Assembly: GCA_002786065.1 (NCBI GenBank)
Contig: NHNY01000028.1
Location: forward strand, 62,001-126,000
Direction of reading: 5' to 3'
Length of the DNA: 64,000 nt
DNA from: Microcyclospora pomicola
Taxonomy: Eukaryota > Ascomycota > Dothideomycetes > Capnodiales
Under the pieces are notes generated by a model. That model searched no databases. It saw nothing but the letters and a program-made list of their open reading frames with translations, and had not been told where the DNA came from. The first letter of the stretch is position 1; every line of letters begins with the position of its first letter. A program made the translations under genes and the position numbers. Positions 10,752 through 22,860 of this stretch are shown piece by piece.

Positions 10752-11068
10752 ATCAAGATTCTGAAATTAGAGCGGCGAATATGGTTTATCACGAAAACTG
10801 TATCATGTAGCATGCCAAAATTTAATAACCAATGCTGCACAAAATTGCTAGACTAAAACTTGCCGAGGGGCCTTCGTGCACGTATGAGACCATTTCCAAA
10901 AATTTGAAAGCGATTTGAGACCATATTATGAGGAGATGACGATGATTTGTAACATGTAATTGCAAGAACTGCTCAAATTGGTATATGATTAGAAACAACG
11001 AAGAGATCTAACAAATTCTTTCCATGGACATCTCTATGTTGATCAAGCGAAAAGTGCCATCTGTGAAC
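10752..11068. other. Convergent 3' intergenic region
   Basis: AT-rich spacer between RPS20 (+) and the nitrate transporter (-). Nothing else is seen. Confidence 0.6.
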
Positions 11069-12694
11069 TTATCGTCCACCGATCTGACCCTTCGGAATTG
11101 GTGGGATCCAGCTCACGCAGACATGGACGGCAATGACGATGGCGCCAATGATCCAGATGGCCTTGCTGTAGTCCGGCGGGGCACTGGGGTAGCCGCCGCT
11201 GTATCGGAAGATGATGGCGAAGATGATACCACCAAAGTTGCCGCATGCGCCAGTGAAGCCAGACACGACACCGTTGGCATACGGGTGGACATGAGGCACA
11301 ACGGAATAGACAAGGCCGTTGGCGCCTTCAAGGAAGAACGCCAAGCCGAGACCGACGAGCAGAACGAGAGTGTACAGCTCTTTGGGGTTGGTAAGGCCAA
11401 TGGCGAGGAGGAACACACCTGTCAGCACACCGTAGGTGTGGAGCAGGATCTTCTTGCTCCAGACGCTTCCGGTGTATTTGTAAACAACATCAGAAATCAG
11501 ACCGCCGAGAGGACGGAAGACAACGTTCATCAGCCCGAACATGGCTGCCCAGTTGCCTGGAGTGGTAGTACCAAGGTTGAGGTGCTTCAGGTTGGCAGTG
11601 TAATAGGTGCCCAGGATACTGTTGACACTGAGCTCGGTGCCGAAAGTGGTGAAGTAACAGGCGCCAGTGACGAGGACTTGAGGAGAAGCGATCACCTTCA
11701 AGATCTCCTTCAAAGACGGCTTCTGAATAACCTCTCCGCGGGCAGTGTCGATCATCTGCTGTTCACCAATCTGCGCCTCGTTGGCCGCAAAGACACCGCG
11801 AGTGTTGTCAAGCTTCTTCTCTTCATCCGAGATACCGGATGCCGACTCGCCGGAACCGTGCTCAGCTTGTTTGTCGGAGATGGCACCTGGAATGTCGACC
11901 ACAACACCAGAAACGCCATGCTGGCGAAGGTTGTTCTCGGCAGCTTGCATTCTGTCGGCCCACTTGCCAGTCGGGGTGTCAGGGCACAAGAGTACGAGAG
12001 CGATAGCTACTGCGACGATGATGATGCCTGGGACGATGAAAGACACCCGCCACGCAACATGACGAGGCAGTCCACGGTCCATGAGGGAGAAGTAGATCGC
12101 TGGCATGACGAAGTAGGTGATTCCGCCACCGGCGTTACCAAAACCAGCAGTGAGCGAGTTTGCGGTACCGACAACATTCTTGTCGAAGAATCCGGTAGTC
12201 CACACCTGGCAAGGAACAAAGCTTCCTCCCAAGATACCGATGAAAAAGCGCAGTGCGTACAGCTCACCGGCATTGTAGGCGGTTCCTGACAGGAAAGTCG
12301 GGATCGCGCCAACCAGCAGAGTCGCGGCGAAAGTCAATCGTGGACCGAAGCGATCGCAAGCTGGACCAGCGATCAATCGTACGAGCAAGGTGGCGGTCAA
12401 TGCGATGATGTTGGAGTTCGCGATCTCGACTTGGGATAGACCCAGATCCGCCTTGATGGCATCACTGAGGAGGGGAGGAAACGCGTACCTGATCTCACAT
12501 GAGTACAAACACGAAAAGACTCGTAAAGCTTGAATGTCTTACCATGACCAGAACGCAATCATGAAGCCGAACCATGAGAAGAAGAAGACACGGCCGTAGA
12601 CATTGATAGGGTTGAACAACGGGATTGATCGTGCTTTTTGGTTGATAGGGTTCACCTCTGGAGCTTTCCAGAGTGAGGAGGGTTTGAAGCCCAT
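11069..12694 (-). CDS. nrtA: NRT2/NNP-family high-affinity nitrate transporter (MFS)
   Basis: Exons 12694-12543 and 12488-11069 with a 54-nt intron give 523 residues. Exon 1 supplies the N-terminus MGFKPSSLW and the start of the first membrane span, and splicing restores [12 protein letters not shown]. The protein has the 12-span MFS layout with a long cytoplasmic loop between spans 6 and 7, as in Aspergillus CrnA/NrtA. Both nitrate signature motifs are visible: [12 protein letters not shown] in the first half and [12 protein letters not shown] in the second. It imports nitrate by proton symport at the plasma membrane. No nitrate or nitrite reductase gene is adjacent, so the usual niaD-niiA-crnA cluster is not present in this window. 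The upstream region contains a cluster of GATAAG sites, which fits AreA/Nit2 nitrogen control. Nitrite transport cannot be excluded. Confidence 0.93.
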
Positions 12695-12850
12695 CGTGAT
12701 GCTGAACTCAGTGCTTTGTGCTTGGGGAGACCGAAATTTCTGCTGCGTATCCTAGGACTACACACAACCTAGCAGACGGGGCGTGGAGAGGAGTGACGGT
12801 GTCAAGGTTTTGAAGCTCAATGGCTACATCGACACCCTTATACCACGCGA

Positions 12851-13510
12851 CTTATCAAGACGAGCCCGCCTAGACCGCGCAGTGAATTATAGTTCAGGGC
12901 CTCATTAGACACAGATGTATGCCACGCAGCGCCAACATCATCGTGCTTCTCCGGGCTAGCGCCTGACCTCTCACAGAGCATTGCTAGAATAATGAGTTTA
13001 TCAATTGCGCGGATCTTTGCTGAAACGGAGATCCTGAATGCTGATAGATCGTGGAGCATCGAGGCGCCGGGAGAGGCGGGCGATCTAGACTGGGGTGAGC
13101 CCTGGTCTGTGATAAGGATTCGTTATGCAAGCCGCAGCAGTGTCTGATAAACCAGGACGATCGTAGCGTCGAAACCAGCGTTTATGTTGGTTGTTGATTG
13201 CAAATATGTATCGCTTGAACTGTACTGACTGTTCATTACAGTCTGGTCAACATGGATATGTTCAAGATGCGTTGTTTTGATTACATGTTGTAGCCTCGTA
13301 GTGCACCTTTGTTGAGCCCGGAAGCAGCACCGTCGCGACCCGATCATAACGGTCCATTTCTAAATATGTGCGCTCGATGACTGGTGGACTCAACGGTTGT
13401 GAGCGTGGCGCCACGCAGAGCCAGCGTGTGGTTGCGTGTTCCCACCTTATCACATGCCTGTGATAAGACGAGGCCCACATGCAGTCCCGATTAGGATGAC
13501 TGATGATAAG
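12851..13510. promoter_or_regulatory. Cluster of GATAAG/CTTATC sites (AreA/Nit2-type)
   Basis: Five exact GATAAG hexamers occur in 660 bases on either strand: 12851-12856, 13111-13116, 13446-13451, 13462-13467 and 13505-13510. Two GATAAA sites (13146 and about 12998) add to the set. They lie 157-816 bases upstream of the nitrate transporter ATG. The fungal nitrogen GATA factors AreA and Nit2 bind such sites, and paired sites bind best. Binding is inferred from sequence only. Confidence 0.6.
13446..13467. promoter_or_regulatory. Palindromic pair of GATA sites
   Basis: Two 9-base arms, CTTATCACA and TGTGATAAG, are perfect reverse complements around a 4-base centre (TGCC). Each arm contains a full GATAAG core, facing away from each other. 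This fits a head-to-head double binding site for a nitrogen GATA factor upstream of the nitrate transporter. Confidence 0.65.
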
Positions 13511-14720
13511 CACTTCCGGCTTACCACTCGTCGCTCAACTCGCGATCTGAACCGAAGCTCTGGACTCCCTTGATCGGACATCATATAGGCGCTCGATGGA
13601 TGGTCTTGCTCTCATCTCCACTGTCGTGTACGGTGTATGCAGATTATCGGTCGTTTCACTCGACGCAATCTGGCCATGTTCTCATGTTGGGCTTCAATTA
13701 CCCCCACAAACTTCGTGAGCAACAGAAATGTATCGCTTCTTTCGCCCATGTGGCAATGTGTGTTGTCCAGCGCCATCACTCCGGGTCGTTGCGTTACTCT
13801 TGTATTGTGAGAGCGTTGCCAGACGATAATTCCTCGTGGTGCCTTTCATGCATGAACTGAAGCCCACCGGTCGAAGTCAGTAAAGGATCGCGGAACGGAC
13901 ACTGCCGTAGCAGTCGAGCCAATCAGAGAGGAGCGAGATATCTACGAGCATTACGACTTCTTGAATGACTACATCTAATAATATCCTACACATGTCGTGC
14001 GCCTGCGTTCAGTCGGACCAGATGTACCACGTGGAAAGTAGTCCGGCGTTGAGTCCGCTGTCGCAGTCTAGACGTTCATTTTATTCATCTCACAAGCCAC
14101 TTGGTGCAAGCAGACTGGTAAGAAGCGCGCGTCGGACTTGTTGAAGGAGCCCGGAGAAAGAGGAGCATGGGGTGACGAGGATGCATCTCCGAGGAAGGCT
14201 GTTTGACTGCACGGCACGGCGTGTTCCAGACATTTGCGCCCGGGGCAGCAGTCGCCATCATGTAGACGCCACGAGTCTCTCACTAAAATGCAAATACAGC
14301 AGTGCACGGAGAAAGCCATGCTTTTATGCTTCTCCGACCACATGGGCATGGCCAAGAGTATCTAGCTCTCGTGGTAGCAAATGGCGTGCTGTCGTCAGCC
14401 TTGAATGCCGAGCCTTGGTCTGCCACGAGGGTTAAGGGTTTCAGCACCTGACAAGCGTCGTTCCTGGATGGCACGGGGTATTCTCGAGATCAGGCCTAGC
14501 AAAGCGATGGCACTTTCTCCTCGTTGAGACTCCACAGTTTGTCAACCTCATTTTTGCACGTGACATGCCAGCTTCACCACGATCTCCGTCCAAAGAAACA
14601 CTTTTGCAACAGCCAAACGACATGAATTCGTGACTGTTTACATCGTACTACATCGTGTGGTCCTGCCGGTGATATCCGGGGCTATACATTCATGCTTCTT
14701 GCAGATCTCTTTCGCTTTGG

Positions 14721-15180
14721 TCACATCTTTGATTTGATCTCCTCGAGCAGCTTTTGTAGTCGATCTTTGTTGGCCGACTTCATGGGCCACCCAATGCCCA
14801 GACCTTCTTCTTCATTCGGCTTTGGGATCACGTGGAAGTGTACGTGATCGACCTGCTGATGCGCGAGCCGACCATTGTTCTGCAATATATTGTAGTTCTC
14901 CGCCCCGCTTGCTCTTGCGATCTTTGCTGCAACCGGTAGCAGTTCGGTGAGATGCTCGTCAGGGATGTCTGTAAGCTTCGCGCCGTGGAACTTTGGGATC
15001 ACGAGAGCGTGACCTTCGGAGAGGGGGTTGATGTCGAGAAATGCAAACACCTTGTCTGATTCGAAGACCTTCATGGAGGGGATATCACCTGCAGTCCAGT
15101 CAGTGCTGGTGACGAGATCTGGAGGCTGCCAGGCTATTGTCACCCTTGATGATCTTGCAGAAAATGCAACTTGCAGCCAT
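14721..15180 (-). CDS. hnt1: HIT-family nucleotide hydrolase (Hint/Hnt1-like)
   Basis: Exons 15180-15144 and 15088-14721 with a 55-nt intron give 134 residues. Exon 1 encodes MAASCIFCKIIK, including the CxxC typical of Hint proteins, and splicing continues with GDIPSMKVFESD. The active-site histidine triad HVHFHVIP is intact near residue 105, preceded by the conserved NNG and QxxxH context. Hint enzymes hydrolyse purine nucleoside phosphoramidates and AMP-lysine. Length and motifs match Hnt1 of other fungi. The donor GTGACA is weak but is the only one giving the family N-terminus. The gene is divergent from the RING gene, with only 237 bases between the two start codons. Confidence 0.92.
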
Positions 15181-15417
15181 GATGTCAATGTTCGATATAG
15201 AGCTGATGTACCTTGATGGGCCTCAATAGTTGGATTATGGTTGTTTCATCATCAATGCCGTACGGAGGGGTCTACGATCACATGCCAATGGCTCGGTCAA
15301 TCTTCGGCAGTCTTCGTACGTCAACATGCAGTCTTGTGCTACGGCCTCCTCATTCCGCCACAAGCAAATCAGCACACAACCATATCGCGCCCCAACTACA
15401 GCCCGCCGCGTCGTTGT
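15181..15417. promoter_or_regulatory. Compact divergent promoter (HIT / RING genes)
   Basis: Only 237 bases lie between the two ATGs. The RING frame is open through most of it (from 15241) but has no ATG there, so this portion is treated as leader. Confidence 0.45.
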
Positions 15418-16281
15418 ATGGACAGAGATGACCGCATAGTGTCACATCTACCTGGCACTGGGCCGGATGGCTTTCAAATAAAAGGTGCTGCCTCGCGCGC
15501 ACTTCGTATTCCCATCTCAGCCATTGCCTCAGATGGCACACCAGACACATGTGCGATCTGCTTGCAACCCATAACTGAGCGTGCTGTGGCGGTTCCTTGC
15601 AACCACCTGACCTTCGACTTCATTTGCCTCGCATCCTGGCTACAAGAGCAAACGTCATGTCCGCTCTGTAAAGCCACGATCGGGACTGTCCAATACGATT
15701 GGCGGGGACCGACAGATTTCAAGACATATCATGTCAAGCAAGCCAACGACAAAAGCCATACAGCTTCCGCTGCTCGAACCACGAGACCACCGAGTCGAAC
15801 CTATGATGGTGGGTTCGAGGTTCTTGCAGTAGTCGACAGTCCGTCAGTCGCACTGAGACGAACGGTCTATCGCGACAAGCTGTACGCCTTGCACATCGGC
15901 GGCAATGCACAATCCAGGTTCGCAGACTTCTCGCCCAGGGACTTTGCCACTTCCGCTGAGCTCCAGAGGCGGGCACGGACATTCTTGCGTCGCGAGCTGC
16001 TCGTGTTCACCTTTCTCGACCATAATCCTGCGGTGCGCGCAAGCGGTCGACAGTATCTCGTGGAGTACATCGTCGCAGTACTGAAGATCCACCACCCAAA
16101 GTCCGCTGATGGGCAAGCAGAGGAGTTGCTGACGCAGTCAATGGGCAGAGAGAACGCGACACATCTACTGCACGAACTTTTGTCTTGGTTACGAAGTCCT
16201 TGTGCCCGACTCGTGGATTGGGATGAGATTGCCCAATACGACCGTAGCATTGAGGCTGAAATTGATAAAAATCGTGATTGA
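15418..16281 (+). CDS. RING-finger protein, Topors-like E3 ligase
   Basis: A single exon of 287 residues from the first in-frame ATG. The RING (about 48-90) begins CAICLQPI and ends SCPLC. Between these the order is CNH, then FDFICLASW, so the position normally held by the fifth zinc ligand (Cys or His) appears to be Asp. The downstream block with FLRRELLVFTFLD, LVEYIVAVLKI and HLLHELLSWLRSPCARL matches the helical region found after the RING in Topors-type proteins. Such proteins act as nuclear E3 ligases for ubiquitin or SUMO; substrate and location are inferred only. A tryptophan-rich linker (YDWRGPTDFKTY) joins the two parts. No transmembrane segment is visible. Confidence 0.8.
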   Translation: MDRDDRIVSHLPGTGPDGFQIKGAASRALRIPISAIASDGTPDTCAICLQPITERAVAVPCNHLTFDFICLASWLQEQTSCPLCKATIGTVQYDWRGPTDFKTYHVKQANDKSHTASAARTTRPPSRTYDGGFEVLAVVDSPSVALRRTVYRDKLYALHIGGNAQSRFADFSPRDFATSAELQRRARTFLRRELLVFTFLDHNPAVRASGRQYLVEYIVAVLKIHHPKSADGQAEELLTQSMGRENATHLLHELLSWLRSPCARLVDWDEIAQYDRSIEAEIDKNRD

Positions 16282-16660
16282 TCTCAAGTAACGCTTCTGA
16301 GTAAATACGTGAACCTAGTATACACAGGTGAAACACATCAGTGTACCAGCTGTTGATTCAGATGTAGACATGAGCAGAAGGTTTATATGCAACTCAGCAT
16401 AGCCTGAAATTCGACACATGCTATACAACCGACAAATGCTCCACACCGGCCTCAATGACATCAGATCGTTACAGCAGTTCATAGTCTTATCTCACAAGAT
16501 TGTTGTACGGATGTTCTGCCAGTATGGAAAAATGTGAATATCCCACGTAAAGAAACAGAAGATTAGCGGCGGTAGAAGCGAAGGGCATACCAGCGCCAGA
16601 TCGAGAGAAGTATGGACATCAAAATGCGTGCGCGTCGAGAATTGAGGATGGTCTCAAGCC
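16282..16660. other. Convergent 3' intergenic region
   Basis: AT-rich spacer between the RING gene (+) and the MAPKKK gene (-). No feature is recognised. Confidence 0.6.
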
Positions 16661-19600
16661 CTAGAAGGCGCCACGAATTTTCGCGTGAAGGGCCGTGTCC
16701 GAGAAGTTGTATGTAGGATCGAAGATGCAGAATGGTGCACGCATCAGCGTCTCGGCTGTCGGACGTTCGCGAGGATCGCTTGAATGTCATCAGCAAGAAA
16801 TGTCGTGAATGAATCGTTTCACGAGGGAGGAGAAACTTACATAGTAAAACAGTCGTACATGAAGCTGAGCGCGGCTGGACCGACCACGGAGCTCACGTCG
16901 TCCGGAATGGGAGGAGCTTGTCTGAGATTTCCCAGCTTGTAGATTGCACCAATAGCTTCTTCTTTGCTCCAAGGTCGTCGACCAGCGAACATCTCCAGTA
17001 CCACGCAGCCAAGCGACCAGATATCGACTTTTGCGCTGTATCCTTGACTCGCAGCGGAGCTGGCGTCGGCATCGTCACTCGATGGGATGGTCAATGCTTG
17101 CGACTGAGCTCGAATGACCTCTGGAGCCATCCAGAACACCGAGCCCTGCATGCTGTTGCTCGTGTCGTTGATATAAGGATCGGCACTGCGCTTGGAAATG
17201 CCGAAATCAGAGATTTTGCACGTGCCGTCGAGGTCAAGCAGGATGTTATCAGCTTTGAGATCGCGGTGCAAAATTCCCTCACTGTGCAGGTAGGCCAGAC
17301 CATTGAGGGTCTGCCGTGTGAGGGATGACACAACCGGTTCCTCGAATTTGCCATGTTTGCGTAAACATGAGCCGACGCTGCCACCGGAGATATACTCTAA
17401 GAAGATGCTGATGCTGAATTCCTTGCGCTCACACCCAAGGTACTGAACAATATTCTCATGATCGAGATGCTGCATGGTGTCGATCTCGATGTCCAATGCT
17501 TTCACCATCTCGCGAATCTTGGCAGGATCTGCCTTGGCGTGCTTGGGGTTCACTTCTACCTGCTTGACCGCCAGGAGCTCAGCGGTCGTGGTATTCATAC
17601 CCAGGTAGACTCGGCCAAAGGTTCCTTTGCCAATAAGCTGACCTCGCACCCACTTAAACGTGGGCTGACGCTCGGGAATGTTCTTGCTGACATGCTGAAT
17701 GTTCCTTGCTGGGATGGTGTCCTGTGGAATAGTCTCAAGATTGTTGATCAGTCGACTGCCACGAGCAGGCTTGACCTGCTCGATCTTTGCGCCGAACATC
17801 TTGGTGCTCTTCCTTCTCAGCATGCCGGAGTCAGCACCTCGCAAAGTGCTCAATCTGTTGATCAGCGGATCATTCCTTGTAGGTTGGCCACTGCTCAAAC
17901 GGCTGGAGGCGTACGACGCTGTGGAGCCACGCCGCGAGTCTTGCTGGTGTTGCACATCGTAATTATTCTTGACCACATCACGAATACTCTTCATTCTACC
18001 CAGACCGCCGGACTTCCTCATATTCCTTTGCGCCACGGACGCAAAGCCAGCGTCCCCGCGCTTGAATGACTCGCCCTTCTCGGTGGACAGCGTCTCTGCT
18101 TCATCTGCACTTGATAATGGCGTCACACTGCGGCTTAGCTGGAGGTCAGATGAAGACACTTTGGTGCCGAGAGTTGATGGATCAGTTGACATAGAACCCT
18201 CATCATAGCCTTCGGCAGCACCTCCTATTGGCTGATCAAGATCGACGTTAGGAAAGAAGTCGTCGAGATGTTCCACGATGCCTTCTGCTGGTGGACGATC
18301 TGCCCACATGTCACTTGCAAAGCTTTGTCGACGGCCTAGCTTGATCCAGTCCTCGTTCGACTCAACGGATGCCGACGCCGGTGGCTCAGTTCCCTCAAAC
18401 GAGACATTGTCGGCGTTATCGTTGGCAGCCTCGAATCGAACGCCGGACTGTGTCGAAGCTGTACCCTTGTCCGATGTGTGGGCTGAGTGATGGAGGGCTG
18501 GATCCTCCTGCTCTACGACATCCTTAATATTTGCCGAAAGCGGCGGACTTGGAGCTTGGGTGCCAGATTTGTGCAGCGGTATTGCAAAAAGACCATCGTC
18601 AGATTCATCGTCCGAGACATCTTGCCCAATTGCAGTTTGACTCCTGTTGAAGCTGACGGGGTCATCCGGCAGATCAAAGGTGGGGCCGCGTTTGCTCTGC
18701 ATACGGTTGAGCTGGGGAGCAGCAGCGCGCTTCGAATTGGGACTAAGCTGTGGGCTGTGACTCCGTCTTTGAAGGATGGTCCTGTTTCCAGACGAGAAAG
18801 ACGGCATGCGAAGCGACAGATGTGGTTTCTGTGATGCCTTGAGAGTATCTTCGTCATCTGTTCCGTCGTTCTCATCGTAAGCTGGTACCGCAACTTGCTT
18901 TCCTCCTTTGGAGATTGTGAACTGAGTGTTCGGGCTTTTAGTATTTCGGTCAGACATATCTGGTGCTGTCATGCTTTTGTGTAGGCCGCTAGGGGCATGT
19001 CCAGACGATCCAACGGCATTGGCACCCTTTCCTGGGCTTGCTAATACTGACACACCGCCACGGCTTGACGAGCGTCTACCTCCACCCTGTTCCTCCGGGA
19101 TACTTCCATTCGAGATACGTTTCCACGGCTCCTCCTTGCGGTTAGGCCAACTCGTGCGCGTTACCTGACCCTTTTTGGTCAATGAGTTTGCCTTGACAAG
19201 GGTGTTGGTGGGCTCTGGCACAGGCGGTGGCTTTCGTCTTGGAACTAAAGTGTCCGATTTCCTGTCGAAGTCATGTATTTCAGGACTGATTGGTGGATCT
19301 CTGGAGCGGTCGTCACCGAAGACATGCACAAGTCTTCCCCCATAATCCGATAGGCGATTGTTGAGATAAGCCTGGCGCTTGCGATCATTTTCTCTTCGGT
19401 GAAGCTCTTTTTTAAGTTCGAGATCATTATCGTAATCTTCGTGAGATAGGCTGTCCTGTACTTTCGAATGAGGAAGACTATTATCGCCGGGAATGCCGAG
19501 AAGTGCCGCTGCTTTGGTGGGAATAGCACTATCGTTAAAGCGTTGTTGTTGTGTTACATCCATACCAAGAGTCTTCGACCAGGCATCGTCGGAGTACCTC

Positions 19601-21954
19601 TTGGATTGAATGGATCTATCAAGTGGACTGTGCGGTGCGCTCGATCTCAGGCTAGAAGTCACAAAAGGTGCAGTGCTGCCTGCAGCACGAGCATATAATT
19701 TCACTGTAGCCGAGGGATCTGATAGTCTCATCGCATTGTTCATGAGCGATTGGTCTGTCAAAGCTTCTTCATGTTCTACCCGACCAGGATCAGTCATGTG
19801 AATCGTGACTTCAGTGCTGCCGCTGATGCCAAGATTGTAGTAGATGATCGCGCGAAGCTGCTCTGCGGACTCGATCTCGCTGATGTCGATCAGGCGGTAG
19901 TTCCACCCATCTGGAGTGACGAATATGAAACGCTTGCCACTAGAATGTGTCTCAATTGCATTCGTCGACGGACCGAGCTGAGATTTGCTGTAGGCTTGCC
20001 GATTGGCCGCACTGGAGGGAATCTCATCTCCGGGTGGTGAGTTTGCCTCGTCTTTTTTGCCGCGCCCGGCCAATTTCCAAAATTTGTTCTTGTAATCTTT
20101 AGCGCTGGCTGGTGTTTCGGTGCTACTGTGGCGCTCGTTACTAGAAGGTCGAGGACCATCCGTGGCATTACGTCGCTCATTCGAGGTTGCTTTACTTGTG
20201 GAGCTCTCCATATCTCGTTGCCCTGAGGTTGATGTGCCCGCCGCCCGGGTGGAACTCAGGCCAGGGTTTGACCCATTGGCAGCGTTGGTCTCACTACCAG
20301 TTCTGAGATGGTTACTATAGTATCGGCCGTTGCCAATGTTCTGTCCATTCACCGAAGAACGTCCGTTACTGGAGCCCGCACTCGGTAATCCAGGACTTTG
20401 CTGTGGACTGGATTGATACCGCTGGCCGCCACTCGTGCTGAAATCGTTATTTGCCTTGGGCGAATTTCGCCTTGGTATGTCGGCAATGGCCCCGAGCGTG
20501 GAGGATGAGAACGCACTCCTGCCATTCTCAGTATGCGTGCCTGTGCCGAGAGAATCCAGTGTAGCTGCACGACGCTCTGCGAGTCCTGGATGTGCCGAAG
20601 GTGGCATTGCTCGACCGGGCGAGTCCTCGCCAGTGCCACTTGCTGTTGTTGGCGTAGACCCCCAGAGCTTGTTCGTGTCCGCACGGCTCAAATGCGGCGA
20701 GGTCTCCATGCCTCCATCAGTCTCTGCACTTGTCGGGGCTGCATGATTGGATGACAGACTGCTCCTGTCTGCTGTTGCCGAAGTAGTAGCGCCGCCGCTC
20801 TTGATGAGATCCTTTACGTACCGCCGAAGACGCTTGGATTCTTCCTTTTCTTTCTTCGGATCTGGGAATCCGCCAGATACTGCGTACTCGCGCAGCACTT
20901 GTGGCATCAATTCGTTCATCAAAAATCCATGATTCTTATGGCCAGCACTGCTTCCGAAACCAAGATCCAGAAACAACGCGCCCTGCACATTTAGATGTTG
21001 AACCGCAGCTTGCCATTCCGTACTGAAATTGTTCGTGTCCAACCAAGCCTTAACCCGCTCAAGGGGCCAGTTCTGATCCTGAAGATTTGCGGGCACTTCT
21101 CCAGCCATGGATGGCTCGCGCATGCCACGCGTGCCAACCAGAACATCTTCAGAACGATTTGAAGAAGCCGGGTGAAATGAGTGTGGAGGATGCGTTGTCG
21201 CTGGCGAGCTTGAAGTATACTCGTTGATTTCTTTTGCTGGCTTCAAGACAATGGTGGCTTTCCTGCCCACTGTGGGCGTGGGCGGCTGATAGTTGTTCTG
21301 TGAAGATGATGCTGGCGTTGAGTGCTGAAGCTGAGCCTGATATTGTTGCTGGCTGTTCCACATGTTGTTATGGTCTTGCGTCTGGTAGTCTTCTCTGCTG
21401 TAGGTGGAACTAGCGCCGTAGTCACTGCGCTGATAGCCGCTACTTTGCTGCGGAGGAGGTTTTGGCCACGATGGCGTGTGAGAAGGATTTACTTGATGGT
21501 GAAGTGGCGGGATACCCACCCCGGGACCGAAACTATCGTTTCCTGGTATATACGTTGCTGAAGTCAACGGCTGATTGTCGAAATCTGAATATAACGATGG
21601 GTCATATGTTCGAGGTTCGCGACTGATCCCTGCCGGCTGAAGCAGGCTTTGCGGTTGCCAATAAGAGCCGTAGCCACCTGACTGGCTACCAGGCGGTGGA
21701 AATGTCATGGGATGATTCGTTGTAGCACTCACTGGCGGCCGGGTTGGTGGTGGACCGGGCAGAAACTGATGCTGGTGCTGATACTGCACATTGGGCATAG
21801 GCGGTGGTGGCGGGATGTAGCCTGGTCCAGCACGCTGACTCTCTGACGCATGGCGAGCACCGGGTACCTGCCATTGTCCTTGGCCGGACTGCATGCTAGC
21901 AGGAGTCACCGGTGTTCCCCGCCGATACTGATCTTGCTGCTGTGCTGATTGCAT
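16661..21954 (-). CDS. bck1: Bck1-type MAPKKK of the cell wall integrity pathway
   Basis: Exons 21954-16841 and 16778-16661 with a 62-nt intron give about 1743 residues. A long Pro/Gln/Ser-rich N-terminus is followed by a SAM-like block (about 290-365, WPLERVKAWLDTNNFS), an RA/ubiquitin-like block (about 670-760, KRFIFVTPDGWNYRLIDI) and a C-terminal kinase domain (about 1430-1725). Kinase motifs are intact: GKGTFGRVYLG, AVKQVEV, HRDLKADN, DFGISK and WMAPEV. The small last exon completes kinase subdomain XI (IDPRERPTAETLM) and the tail IRGAF. Bck1 phosphorylates Mkk1/2 downstream of Pkc1. The frame is open to 22020 without an ATG, so 21954 is the first usable start; a further 5' exon is possible. 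Confidence 0.92.
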
Positions 21955-22860
21955 GACAAGTTGACATGCAGGAGTGTTCGCGATCGGCAGACGTCGATCA
22001 GAGTTGTATTGTTGAGGCAAGCTCTAGTCGGTATGCTCTGCGAAGATATGCGGATATCGAGGGCCGCGTGAGTGCATATGTAGTCGGGCACACGTTGGAC
22101 CAGCCAGGGCAATTTGCCCGCTCATTGACAGCGGCGCTATTATCTCCCTCTTTCAGGGCATCCTCATTGAGCGTCCGACGGGTCGCGATCTCCTGGCCAC
22201 TTTGTTCGCCGCCTTGTATCTTCTAGACCGCGCTCTTTCTGCTGCGCAGACCACTGCCCTTATGCGCCCGCCTCTTCCTGCAGCAAACAGAGTTGGAATT
22301 GATAGAGAATCTCTTTGAAGACCACGTACAGAGCTTCAGAAGCAGTCAAAGTCTATGTTGCACCTGTGAAGGTGAATTACCGGGCGAATCGTGGTCGAAG
22401 TACTCTTGTAAGCGCCGAGACCTTCACCGGGCCCGCTGTCGCTCGGTCGCTCCGTCACTCTGCAAGTGCCCGTACGGGGACTACCCACCGTCTCCAGGTA
22501 GGTTGTGAGGGAGCTACCTAGATAGAAAAGGAAGATAGCAGCCAGTGGACAAATATGAACAAATACCTATGAACAGACATGAACACTGGGAAACATCGCG
22601 AGCATCCCCACAAGAGCGTGACGAACGGTCATCACACTATTAAGGGTAGGCGTACCCGAGCGACCACTACTAGAGCTAGCCGTAGTGCTTAGCCACAACC
22701 AAGCCTCGTGACAGCTCTATTCAGACTTCGCTCAGATCTCCATTTCACCCGTGTGCACCTCATGAACAGAGTAAACCTGAGTTCTTGAAAGAATCATACA
22801 ACTCGCAGATAACGTACAACGGACGCCGTGCTTCCACTGTGCGTTCTTCTCACTTCTCAA
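21955..22860. other. Upstream region of BCK1-like gene and 3' flank of the Mtf1-like gene
   Basis: About 900 bases without a recognised gene, containing the promoter and probably a long leader of the MAPKKK gene. Short ACCTAxxT-type motifs (for example near 22497 and 22517) recur here and elsewhere in intergenic DNA. Confidence 0.45.

Larger units (their letters stand above)
12695..14720. other. 2-kb non-coding region upstream of the nitrate transporter
   Basis: No convincing coding frame on either strand. The part nearest the nitrate transporter holds a cluster of GATAAG sites, entered separately. One CTCCGAGG octamer at 14187-14194 fits the published NirA/Nit4-type consensus (CTCCGHGG), but it is 1.5 kb from the transporter start and may be chance. 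The right end contains the 3' flank of the HIT gene. Confidence 0.5.

Noticed and set aside
11024-12289. Plus-strand open frame of 421 codons opposite the nitrate transporter
   Set aside because: It is antisense to a clearly conserved transporter; composition mirrors GC-rich wobble of the true gene and no family is recognisable.
14187-14194. CTCCGAGG as a NirA/Nit4 site
   Set aside because: Matches the consensus but is 1.5 kb from the transporter and lies near the 3' side of the HIT gene; a single octamer is expected by chance at this scale.
10319-16281. Possible nitrate assimilation cluster around the nitrate transporter
   Set aside because: Neighbours are a ribosomal protein, a HIT hydrolase and a RING protein; no nitrate or nitrite reductase is in the window.
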